54,707 bases of DNA from a virus, in the IMG/VR virus record IMGVR_UViG_3300025809_000025, positions 1 through 54,707 of that record; one strand, 5' to 3'. How positions within the stretch are numbered: the first letter of the stretch is position 1; each line of letters starts with the position of its first letter. The notes under the pieces are model-generated. The model was not told the origin of the DNA and ran no database searches. It saw only the letters and a program-made list of their open reading frames with translations. The position numbers and the translations under genes were made by a program. Positions 39,151-47,763 of the stretch are shown here, piece after piece.

Positions 39151-39789
39151 CTAGTCGAATAATTTGTTAAGTAAGAACGCCACGCCTAAGCCAATAGCTA
39201 TTGGTGCTGCTAGCGTAGATAGGGCTGCCATAGGTCCAGTGGATGCTGCTGCCGCAGTTGCTGTACTGGCGGCTCCAGTGGCTGCACCTGTAGCTCCGGC
39301 TGCTGCACCTGTAGTTCCCGCTGCCGCACCTGTGGCTCCCGCTGCTGCGCCTGTGGCTCCGGCTGCTGCACCTGTAGTTCCCGCTGCTGCGCCTGTGCCA
39401 GTAGCGCTTAGCGCGGCTCCAGCGTCAGCCATGCCAGCTGCGCTCTCGATAGCCATACTTGCCGCTTCCCCAGTAAGAGTCTCTGCCCCAGCAACGGCAG
39501 GCGTAAAGGTTAAACCTCCACCCGAAGTTCCAGCCGTTCCCAAACCTTGTATAGAATTATTCAAAGCGCCTACAGCTTCAGTCGCGGTTCTTCCAGCTTC
39601 TGCCATTTTGGTCGCGCCAACCATTCCGCCAATACCAGCGCCAGTTCCTAACGTCGAAGATTCGGCTGCGTCCTCTCTAGCTTTCTGCGCCATCCTTTGC
39701 TGAGCTAGGACACTATCAGCTCTAGCTACCTCTGCCATCCCTCTGTTTGCAAGACCTCTAAGACCTTGTCCTACCGCAATCATTGTCAT
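39151..39789 (-). CDS. Gly/Ala-rich protein with heptapeptide repeats, 212 aa
   Basis: Residues ~131-169 are tandem copies of a 7-residue unit (GAAAG-A/T-T), coded by near-identical 21-bp repeats, and the C-terminus is a membrane segment (LAAPIAIGLGVAFLLNKLFD). An opposite-strand open frame here is a shadow of the repeat. Probably a membrane-interacting ejection protein. Confidence 0.72.
   Translation of the reverse strand: MTMIAVGQGLRGLANRGMAEVARADSVLAQQRMAQKAREDAAESSTLGTGAGIGGMVGATKMAEAGRTATEAVGALNNSIQGLGTAGTSGGGLTFTPAVAGAETLTGEAASMAIESAAGMADAGAALSATGTGAAAGTTGAAAGATGAAAGATGAAAGTTGAAAGATGAATGAASTATAAAASTGPMAALSTLAAPIAIGLGVAFLLNKLFD
39284..39397. repeat. 21-bp tandem repeat
   Basis: Five and a fraction near-identical 21-bp units within the Gly/Ala-rich gene, each coding seven residues. 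Differences are mostly silent, suggesting recent expansion under selection on the protein. Confidence 0.75.
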
Positions 39790-40298
39790 TGTCCTGTACT
39801 CCTTGCCTTCTGCGAGATTCCTGATAGAGAGCCTGAAAGGATTGACTGGCGACGATCTGCATCTCTTAGTCTTGTATCGTTAAGTCCACCAACTAAGCCA
39901 CCCACAGCGGTTGTGCTGTTAGATATGTTGCTTCTGTTTTGCAAACCCATTCGAGCCATGTTGCGGTCTTGTTGACCCTGAACATTGGTTACTGCACTTC
40001 CCATATTTGAGCGGGTACGTTCCAGATCTGCACCCAAGGACTTAGTCCCTGTTGCGGTTATTTGCCCTGCCAGAAAATCTTCCATCGGGGCAAATCGCGT
40101 ATTATAGTCTTGAGTCTGAGCCCTAATTAAATCGGCATATAACTGGTCTCCGGGATTGTCTTCGGGACTCATGCCAGAATATCTGTAAGGGTTAATGTTT
40201 GAATAAGGATTACTGCCACCCGAGAAGTTGTAAAAGTTACCAACAGCTCCTGCTACTTCTGGGTTTAACATACCCATATAGCCTCTAAAGTCCATCAT
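39786..40298 (-). CDS. Internal virion protein, 170 aa
   Basis: Gly/Asn/Ser-rich, starting MMDFRGYMGMLNPEVAGAVGNFYNFSGG. No enzyme motif. Overlaps both neighbours. Placed in the ejection-protein block; structural role inferred. Confidence 0.65.
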   Translation of the reverse strand: MMDFRGYMGMLNPEVAGAVGNFYNFSGGSNPYSNINPYRYSGMSPEDNPGDQLYADLIRAQTQDYNTRFAPMEDFLAGQITATGTKSLGADLERTRSNMGSAVTNVQGQQDRNMARMGLQNRSNISNSTTAVGGLVGGLNDTRLRDADRRQSILSGSLSGISQKARSTGQ

Positions 40299-40864
40299 TA
40301 GCCTCCACCTCCTAAGCCATATCCTGCCGCCATGCCGGCACCAGTACCTGCAATAGATGCGAGACTTTGTGATCTAGAAAAGTCTGCTTTCGCTGCGGCA
40401 CCGGCTCTATCTAAACTGTTCTGCATACGATCAATGTTTCCAGTCATTGCTTGAGTTTGAAGACCCTGACCCATTGCTATTACATTACCCAAACCTTGGT
40501 AGGCAGCATCTGTATAACCAAGACCTGCATCTGCACCAGCAAGACCCATACCTCTAGCCTGAGCCTGTCTTAATGCTGATGACTCACCCTGAGCACGACC
40601 AGACATGGGGTCTAATCCCATATTGAATTGAGCGCCTTGCATATCTCCAAAGCCTTGCTCATAGATAGCAGAGGTCTGATTTTGTGCAGACGCCATTGCA
40701 GCATCAGAAGCACCATCAGCAAACATTGCTTTAGTGTCATCAATAAACATGTTCTCTAAAGGGACAAACACATCACCGTAACGTCGCAATGCATTAGCTG
40801 CCTGCTGAGCTAGCGCCTCTTTACTCTCTAATTCCTTTGGATCGCTTCCGCCACCACCGCCCAT
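40298..40864 (-). CDS. Internal virion protein (gp14-like), 188 aa
   Basis: A Gly/Ala/Gln-rich, mostly helical protein (MGGGGGSDPKELESKEALAQQAANALRRYGDVF...) with a glycine-rich end. Composition and order (after a GNAT-like gene, before the gp15-like gene) resemble T7 gp14, which forms an outer-membrane pore after ejection. Confidence 0.7.
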   Translation of the reverse strand: MGGGGGSDPKELESKEALAQQAANALRRYGDVFVPLENMFIDDTKAMFADGASDAAMASAQNQTSAIYEQGFGDMQGAQFNMGLDPMSGRAQGESSALRQAQARGMGLAGADAGLGYTDAAYQGLGNVIAMGQGLQTQAMTGNIDRMQNSLDRAGAAAKADFSRSQSLASIAGTGAGMAAGYGLGGGG

Positions 40865-40871
40865 AAATCAC

Positions 40872-41276
40872 CTATAGCTCTTTGTTTAAAACTGCCCATT
40901 GAAGTTGATAACCGCTGGCTTGAGCCAACGACCAAAGCCCCTTGTGAGGGGACAAAAATTCGATTTGTTTATGCCCTGTGTTTCGGGCAAGGGTTTCTAG
41001 CTCTTCGCAGTAGGTAGCCAGACTATTTTCAACTGGGTCATAAGCTATCCAGATGAGTAGTTTTGCGGCTTGCTGGAATGGAATCCTAACCGACTGAAGA
41101 ATTATAAAACCCGTAGTCGTCCGTGCAGGGTCCATAAGGATGTGAGCCTCTCCACGTACACATTCAGCGTATACATCTTCGAGTCTCCAGTCGGCAGAGG
41201 TATCTTTAGATACGTGTTCTAGACCGACCTTTACGGTGTCCCAGACTTCTCTTATATTGACAAAATCTAACGACAC
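40872..41276 (-). CDS. GNAT-like protein (T7 gp13 analogue), 134 aa
   Basis: GTG start with GGAG 7 nt upstream. The pattern 'beta-alpha-beta with GFIILQSVRIP, LLIWIAYDP, LETLARNTGHKQIEFLSP' resembles acetyltransferase (GNAT) folds. T7 gp13, an internal virion protein needed for assembly, also looks GNAT-like and precedes gp14. Enzymatic activity is doubtful. Confidence 0.65.
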   Translation of the reverse strand: MSLDFVNIREVWDTVKVGLEHVSKDTSADWRLEDVYAECVRGEAHILMDPARTTTGFIILQSVRIPFQQAAKLLIWIAYDPVENSLATYCEELETLARNTGHKQIEFLSPHKGLWSLAQASGYQLQWAVLNKEL

Positions 41277-41308
41277 TCGTTACTCCTATCATACTTTAAA
41301 ATCAAGTA

Positions 41309-41328
41309 AATTACTAAAAAAAGTAATT
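41309..41328 (-). terminator. Weak terminator-like hairpin
   Basis: A 7-bp A/T-rich stem (AATTACT/AGTAATT) with an all-A (T on minus) loop, just past the 115-aa gene. Too weak to stop transcription fully. Confidence 0.35.
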
Positions 41329-41329
41329 A

Positions 41330-41677
41330 TTACGCTTTGGGGTAGGAGTCTTTTACTTCTTTTATTGCTGTAAAGAACTCACCTGTTTCATTAAGTGTGC
41401 CGTTGTCTATATCGTGAAACAGTTTGTCTAACTGATTTGCAATGCTTGGGTAAGTTAATGCCCTAGACTCTGCGTATGTAGGCTCTGGAGCTGTTGCCGT
41501 AACATACTGAATTACTGTTCCAAACTCGTCATCAACAACATAATCTACTTCATCTCTTGGCAACCTATCCGGAGCTGGTGCATACGCATACCATCCTGAC
41601 TGGTCCTTCATGCCTGCTTGTGGACCTGCCGTTATGCGTCCCTCACCTGTATCAAATTGAACATAAAGTTGTGTCAT
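41330..41677 (-). CDS. XkdW-like / fibre-associated protein, 115 aa
   Basis: The C-terminal half has YPSIANQLDKLFHDIDNG, a motif of small phage tail proteins (XkdW-like) that follow fibres. One-base overlap with the 2028-aa fibre. Probably fibre assembly or tail accessory. Confidence 0.72.
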   Translation of the reverse strand: MTQLYVQFDTGEGRITAGPQAGMKDQSGWYAYAPAPDRLPRDEVDYVVDDEFGTVIQYVTATAPEPTYAESRALTYPSIANQLDKLFHDIDNGTLNETGEFFTAIKEVKDSYPKA

Positions 41678-44600
41678 TATCGTAGGCTCATAGCTATGCC
41701 TTCTAAGGCGTAAATTTTATCCATCACCCAATTTTTGTATGGCTGGCTGCTTGGAACGTAGTACTTGTTCGCGTTGTAAACTCCAATCCTAATTTCAAAA
41801 TCAACAGCTGAGCTTGTCTTGGTGCCAAGACCGCCACTAATAGAGAACTGATATGGGTGGTAGTCAGACGCAGACCTGAAGAAAAAGTCATTAACCATAG
41901 TGTACTGATTGGTCAGGATCTGTCCGAACACAGACATGTTTGTGGTGATTGTTGATGTTGACGCTCTTGTGTAATAAATTCGAGTTCTATCTGTTGATGA
42001 CGTATAGCCGCTGGATGATGTGTTGCCGTAGGTGTAGCCCATTACCAGTAATGCAGATCCCGAAGAGACAAGGGATGTTACATCTCCAGCCACTTCAAAC
42101 CAGTAGATAATATAACCAAAGCCGTAATTTTGAGATCCGTGATTGGTTACAGTCCCTAGAGAAGGAGTAGAACTTGATGTGTCGTTTGTTTTCATCCATA
42201 GCTCTAATCTGTAGGCGTCGTCATTCTCAAACACACCCCAACCTTCCGCACTGATGTAAGCTCTTTTCTCTACACCGTCCGCCTGAGCAGGAATTTGACC
42301 TGTGAATATGACTTGCTCTGCTCCGTTAGGTGCATCAATTGCTACCGCCGAAGATAGAGAGAACGGAATCAGATCATTGATATCACCAGTTATTTGGTCA
42401 GCTCTTAGGTTCTCTACTGTTATGTTGGCAGCGTTTATTGTTCCTGAGGTTATCTTGTTAGCTGATATGTCACCTAAGGTTAGTGTGGGAACACCATTAA
42501 CAACCTGCGACGTAAGGAATACACCGTCAATGTTAAGGAGGGAGGTTGATATTTTTCCGCCCGAAATTCTATTTGCGTTTAACTGACCCGTAATGTTTGC
42601 AGTATCAATTGTAGCGTTGCCAATCTGTGCTGTAGTAATCGTACCGTTCTTAATGAACGCACCATCCATATAAACACCGGCAGGGACAATAACATTACCG
42701 TTCTCATCTTCTATATCCTCACCTTCAACCGTGAACGGAACTAAAACCTGAGTGTCATTTATGGGCTCGTTTGAAACTTGAGTCGAAGTCGTCTGAGGAT
42801 TTACGATGGCGAACCGATCAGCCCTAACAATAAATGCAGAGGTTGGTGTTCCGTCATCATTGCTCGTGTTAGACAACCCGAATCCGGCTATATGTCCTTG
42901 GTTGTCTACTTTTACGGAGTACTGTGATGAAAGTCCTGTCTCAGAATCTCCAACAATTTCCTGAGTAGTTTCAATAGCGGCTTTAATTCCGCTTGTTCCA
43001 TCTTCACCATTAACAACTACCTGAAGCGTGTCAATTTTACTTGCGCCAGTCTGGTCTGTCTCAGACCCAAATACCTCTAGATTTATTTTTGACGCAAAGT
43101 CAGCTCCAGCTAATAAGACAGCGTTATCTGGATTACCTTGATCCCAAAGTGCTGCTGATAACTGCGAAACTCTAGATGCATTACTATCACCATTCGGAAA
43201 CACTTCGGTCTGTACTTTGTCAAAAGCCTCGGACGTAGCCAGCTTTAATGTCCCTGACGTATCACTATTAACAAACATAGATGACGCTATGTTATCGACC
43301 TTATCAACCAACGCTCCACTGTTGTTTACCGTCGCATTAAGAGTCCCAAATTGAGCGGCTGTTGCCAAAGCTAGCTGCTCGTTACCATTAGAATCTGTGT
43401 CATAAAGAACCGCTCTTAAACCATCGATTCTAGAAGCTGAAACATTTCCATCGGGACCAAAAACCTCTGTTTGTAATGTTGAAAATGCGTCAGCATCCGC
43501 AAGCTTCACATTATTATTTTCATCAAATACGGCTGAACTGAGAGCGTCTATTTTAGAAGCTCCTGCCTGAGGGGTTACACCCTCACCGTACACGCTAGTG
43601 TTTAATACGGACACAGCACCGGAGGTTGCGGTAAGACCTGTTGTTGGATTTGTTATTGTCGCATCTAACGTGTCTATTCGAGATGAAGTCGCACCAGAAG
43701 GCGTTACTCCATTGCCCCAAACCTCAGTTTCTAACAGAGATAAGGCTCCGGCGCCTGCTAACTTAACATTGCCCCCAGAATCAAACATCGCATTATTTAA
43801 ATCAACCACATCCGACTGAACCGACGTAACAAGACCTGAAGGGGGATCAGTAGAGTCATCGTAAATAGCTGTTACTTTGTTGCTAAGAGCACCTAGAGCG
43901 CTGCCTGTAGCAAGTCTTGAGGTATCGTTAGCATTAAATACCTCAGCATCTAGGCTGGTTACTTTTTCCTGTATGGCGCTAATTTGAGTAACCGCGTCTG
44001 GGTCATTGGGGTTGTATATTGCAGTTACGTTATTAGTTAACCCGTCTAGCGCATCTACTGTAGCTAACTTAACCTGATTGCCATTAAATACCGCACCTTC
44101 CAATGCTGTAGATCTACCTTGTAGCGACTTAACCGCAGACGCTTCATTAGGGTTATCTGGATTATAGATAGCCTCAATGCTAGTTGTTAAACCATCAATG
44201 GAATTTTGCGTTGCTAATTGAACAACTCCTTCAGAATCAAAGACTGCTGACTCAAGATCAGTTACATCGCTTTGAATTGTTTTAACAAGTGATACTGCGT
44301 CTGGATCGTCAGGGTTATAGATAGCTTCAACAGATGTAGTAAGACCGGACAATGCAGAAGTAGTAGCAAGTAAAACATTTCCGCTAGAATCAAAAACGGA
44401 GTTATTTAAATCAGTTATGTCATCCTGAACAGACTTAACAACACTAGCATTTCCGCCATCATAGATTGCAGTAACACTATTGGACACTGTATTTAAAGCA
44501 GAACCTGTAGCTAATCTTGCAGACCCATCTGAATTAAATACTTCTCCTTCTAATGAAGTAATATCAGACTGAATTGTTTTTACAACAGACACTTCACTAG

Positions 44601-47600
44601 GGTTTTCAGGGTTGTAAATAGCTTCCACTTCTGATGAAAGCGCAGATATCGCCGCAGATGTTGCTATTGCTACAGTTCCATCAGCATTAAAAACTGCACC
44701 ATTTAAAGTTGAAACGTCGTCCTGCACTGACTTAACAACACTGGCATTTGTGCCGTCATAGATTGCAGTTACTGAATTACTTACCCCAGTTAAAGCTGAA
44801 CCCGTTGCAAGTCTAGCCGAGCCATCCGAATTAAAGACTTCACCTTCAAGAGCAGTTACATCTGTCTGCACAGTCTTAACTACACTAGCATTCGTTCCGT
44901 CGTAGATAGCTGTTACGCTGTTGGTAAGTCCAGATAAAGCCGACCCCGTGGCAAGTCTAGCCGAACCATCCGAATTAAATACTTCGCCTTCTAGCGCACT
45001 TACATCGGTTTGCACGGACTTAACGACACTGGCGTTAGTACCATCATAAATTGCCGTAACTGAGTTGCTGACTCCAGTTAACGCCGCACCTGTAGCCAAA
45101 CGAGCAGAGCCATCGGAACTAAAAACCTCACCCTCAAGAGATGTAATATCAGACTGAATTGTCTTGATTAAGCTTGGGCTAGTCCCATCGTATATTGCCT
45201 CTACATCTGAGTTCAATGCGCTAATAGCCGCAGACGTGGCAATAGCTACAGTTCCATCTGAGTTAAATACAGCACCATTCAGCGAACTTACATCCGCTTG
45301 AACAGACTTTAATAAGCTGGCATTTGCTCCGTCATAGATAGCAGTAACGTCAGACGAAAGAGAACTAAGAGCCGAACCTGTAGCTAAACGCGACGTGCCA
45401 TCCGAGTTAAACACTTCCCCCTCTAGACTCGTCACATCATCCTGAACGCTTTTTACCACACTAGCATTTGTACCGTCATAAATTGCACTGACTGTACTAG
45501 TAAGCCCCGAAAGAGCCGAACCTGTAGCAAGTCTGGCTGTACCATCTGAGTTAAAGACTTCTCCCTCTAATGCAGTCACATCTGTTTGAATAGTCTTAAC
45601 AAGGCTTGCGTTAGCCCCGTCGTAGATAGCCGATACGCTGTTTGTTAGACCTGTTAACGCAGAACCCGTAGCTAATCTTGCCGAACCGTCGGAATTGAAA
45701 ACTTCACCTTCTAGAGCACTTACATCAGTTTGCACTGTCTTAACTACACTAGCGTTAGTGCCATCATAGATAGCTGTGACCGAGTTAGTTAGACCCGACA
45801 AGGCTGATCCTGTAGCTAGTCTAGAAGACCCGTCAGAATTAAACACCTCTCCTTCTAGGTCGGTAATGTCTGTTTGTACGCTTTTAACGACACTGGCATT
45901 TGTACCGTCGTAAATGGCAGTGACACTATTAGTCAGACCTGACAAGGCAGTTCCGGTCGCTAACCTTGCAGAACCATCGGAGTTAAATACTTCACCTTCT
46001 AAAGCGGTGACATCATCTTGTACGCTTTTAACAACACTTGCGTTGGTCCCGTCATAGATTGCCGTTACGGAATTAGTTACTCCGGTAAGAGCAGATCCTG
46101 TAGCTAATCTTGCAGAGCCATCTGAGTTAAATACTTCCCCTTCGAGTGCTGTAACGTCTGTCTGTATTGAGGTGATTGTTCCGGATTGAGTACTAACTGT
46201 ATTCGTAAGACCTGTTAACGCAGTTCCAGTAGCCAAACGAGCTGAACCATCTGAATTAAATACCTCGCCCTCGAGATCGGTAATATCCGTTTGGGCGCTA
46301 GATATGTTATTTCCTTGAGTGGTTACCGTATTTGTCAGGCTTGTTACAGCTGCTCCAGTAGCTAATCTAGCGGAACCGTCAGAGTTAAATACCTCTCCTT
46401 CCAAACTTGTCACGTCCGAAGCTATAGAGGTTACCGTTCCGTTAAGATTTACAACAGTTGTATCAAGCGTGCTTAAAGCTGAAGATGTGGCTAGTCGAGA
46501 CGTTCCATCCGAGTTAAAAACCTCAGCGTTCAGTGAGGTCACATCACTTTCATTTGCAGCGATTCGCGGATCTTGAAGACTTACCCATTCATTGTCGCCA
46601 TCACCATCACCGTCAATGTATGCGTAAGGTTTCATGTTATCGTCGGTATCGTACCAACGACTGAACTGAGATATGGTTCCAGTGGGAGCAGATGACTGTA
46701 CGTATACAGCACTGGTGCCAGAAGTAATATCTGCTATTGAACTTTGAATGCTCGATACTGAAGAGTTTAGTGTACTTAAGCTGCTGTCTACCGATGTATT
46801 TCTTGTGCTAATTGACGTCTGAAGACTGGTGACCGTGGAGGTTACAGATGACGCGCTAGATGACGCACTGTCAGCTGTTGATTGAGCATTACTTGCAGCC
46901 GTTGCCGCTGCCGATGCTGCTGAGCTTGCTGAGTTAGCTGTCGATTGAGCACTGCTTGCAGCAGATGATGCCGCATTGGCTGAAGATTGCGCTGCGGAAG
47001 CTGCGGAGGCAGCTGTACTCGCAGCTGTATTTGCAGAGGTAGCTGAAGTTTCGGTTAACCCAAGCCGAGCTAAAATGCTACTCCCACTATATGTAGACGT
47101 GTATCCAGTGAATGAGTCTAAATCATCAATTCTTCCGTCAAGTGTTGGTATGGTAGCGATTGGTGTAGATAGGGTAGAGGCTAGCTCTGAGCTTGTTATC
47201 TGGTCCTCAAGAATATCAAGCAAGACTGCTACATCTGTCTGTGTTTGACCCTGCGTTCCAGTAGATGAGTTAAATGGTCCCGCAACACCGTTCTGGTTTA
47301 CTGCTCTTACCCAATAGAAATAAGTCTGCCCTCCACCAACAGCGTCTGAAAATATGCCGTTGAATCCTGATACCTGACCCGCAAGAGTCGCATCAGCAAC
47401 AGAGTCTGAGGTATACCGAAACACCTCGGTGTACGCATGACCCGTGTAAATCTCGAGATTCCACGTAAGCAATATATTTTGAAAGGCACCACTTGCAGAC
47501 AGAGACGTAGGAGCTGGAGGAGTCGCGTAAGTCGTTGCGGTTGTTGTTGGCGCTAAACCTGACGATCCACCAGAGAACGTACTCGACCCTGCCGCTAACT

Positions 47601-47763
47601 TTACAATACCACTATCAAGAAGGTCTCTAGCAGTCAAAGCCCTATCTAGAGGGTCACCTGTATAGCCGCACAACACATCAAGATTGTTCTTGATAGTTTC
47701 GCCAAATCTTTTATCTTGCCCCGCCCATTTTGGCGGTACTGGCATATTGCCTTTTCTAGCCAC
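41677..47763 (-). CDS. Giant repeat fibre with J-like C-terminus, 2028 aa
   Basis: N-terminal anchor (~1-80), an FN3-like domain (~80-185, LLTWNLEIYTGHAYTEVFRY), an Ala/Ser coiled-coil stalk (~245-310), then about 20 copies of a 48-residue unit (VFNSDGSARLATGSAL..., residues ~410-1350) grading into diverged copies. From ~1600 on it resembles the C-terminal part (DUF1983) of siphovirus J proteins (DGAFIKNGTITTAQIG, NANRISGGKI). It is probably the main receptor-binding fibre, with the J-like end exchanged by recombination. Confidence 0.85.
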   Translation of the reverse strand: MARKGNMPVPPKWAGQDKRFGETIKNNLDVLCGYTGDPLDRALTARDLLDSGIVKLAAGSSTFSGGSSGLAPTTTATTYATPPAPTSLSASGAFQNILLTWNLEIYTGHAYTEVFRYTSDSVADATLAGQVSGFNGIFSDAVGGGQTYFYWVRAVNQNGVAGPFNSSTGTQGQTQTDVAVLLDILEDQITSSELASTLSTPIATIPTLDGRIDDLDSFTGYTSTYSGSSILARLGLTETSATSANTAASTAASAASAAQSSANAASSAASSAQSTANSASSAASAAATAASNAQSTADSASSSASSVTSTVTSLQTSISTRNTSVDSSLSTLNSSVSSIQSSIADITSGTSAVYVQSSAPTGTISQFSRWYDTDDNMKPYAYIDGDGDGDNEWVSLQDPRIAANESDVTSLNAEVFNSDGTSRLATSSALSTLDTTVVNLNGTVTSIASDVTSLEGEVFNSDGSARLATGAAVTSLTNTVTTQGNNISSAQTDITDLEGEVFNSDGSARLATGTALTGLTNTVSTQSGTITSIQTDVTALEGEVFNSDGSARLATGSALTGVTNSVTAIYDGTNASVVKSVQDDVTALEGEVFNSDGSARLATGTALSGLTNSVTAIYDGTNASVVKSVQTDITDLEGEVFNSDGSSRLATGSALSGLTNSVTAIYDGTNASVVKTVQTDVSALEGEVFNSDGSARLATGSALTGLTNSVSAIYDGANASLVKTIQTDVTALEGEVFNSDGTARLATGSALSGLTSTVSAIYDGTNASVVKSVQDDVTSLEGEVFNSDGTSRLATGSALSSLSSDVTAIYDGANASLLKSVQADVSSLNGAVFNSDGTVAIATSAAISALNSDVEAIYDGTSPSLIKTIQSDITSLEGEVFSSDGSARLATGAALTGVSNSVTAIYDGTNASVVKSVQTDVSALEGEVFNSDGSARLATGSALSGLTNSVTAIYDGTNASVVKTVQTDVTALEGEVFNSDGSARLATGSALTGVSNSVTAIYDGTNASVVKSVQDDVSTLNGAVFNADGTVAIATSAAISALSSEVEAIYNPENPSEVSVVKTIQSDITSLEGEVFNSDGSARLATGSALNTVSNSVTAIYDGGNASVVKSVQDDITDLNNSVFDSSGNVLLATTSALSGLTTSVEAIYNPDDPDAVSLVKTIQSDVTDLESAVFDSEGVVQLATQNSIDGLTTSIEAIYNPDNPNEASAVKSLQGRSTALEGAVFNGNQVKLATVDALDGLTNNVTAIYNPNDPDAVTQISAIQEKVTSLDAEVFNANDTSRLATGSALGALSNKVTAIYDDSTDPPSGLVTSVQSDVVDLNNAMFDSGGNVKLAGAGALSLLETEVWGNGVTPSGATSSRIDTLDATITNPTTGLTATSGAVSVLNTSVYGEGVTPQAGASKIDALSSAVFDENNNVKLADADAFSTLQTEVFGPDGNVSASRIDGLRAVLYDTDSNGNEQLALATAAQFGTLNATVNNSGALVDKVDNIASSMFVNSDTSGTLKLATSEAFDKVQTEVFPNGDSNASRVSQLSAALWDQGNPDNAVLLAGADFASKINLEVFGSETDQTGASKIDTLQVVVNGEDGTSGIKAAIETTQEIVGDSETGLSSQYSVKVDNQGHIAGFGLSNTSNDDGTPTSAFIVRADRFAIVNPQTTSTQVSNEPINDTQVLVPFTVEGEDIEDENGNVIVPAGVYMDGAFIKNGTITTAQIGNATIDTANITGQLNANRISGGKISTSLLNIDGVFLTSQVVNGVPTLTLGDISANKITSGTINAANITVENLRADQITGDINDLIPFSLSSAVAIDAPNGAEQVIFTGQIPAQADGVEKRAYISAEGWGVFENDDAYRLELWMKTNDTSSSTPSLGTVTNHGSQNYGFGYIIYWFEVAGDVTSLVSSGSALLVMGYTYGNTSSSGYTSSTDRTRIYYTRASTSTITTNMSVFGQILTNQYTMVNDFFFRSASDYHPYQFSISGGLGTKTSSAVDFEIRIGVYNANKYYVPSSQPYKNWVMDKIYALEGIAMSLR
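43700..46540. repeat. Array of ~144-bp coding repeats
   Basis: DNA counterpart of the 48-residue fibre repeats. Spacing near 144 bp is shared, but third positions differ widely between copies, so the array is old and kept by selection on protein. Not a CRISPR. Confidence 0.8.

Noticed and set aside
39164-39703. 179-residue Ala/Pro/Val-rich frame on the plus strand
   Set aside because: It is the antisense shadow of the Gly/Ala repeat gene and has no start signals.
43700-46540. CRISPR-like array
   Set aside because: The periodic units are codon-level repeats of a fibre protein, with no short identical repeats separated by unique spacers.
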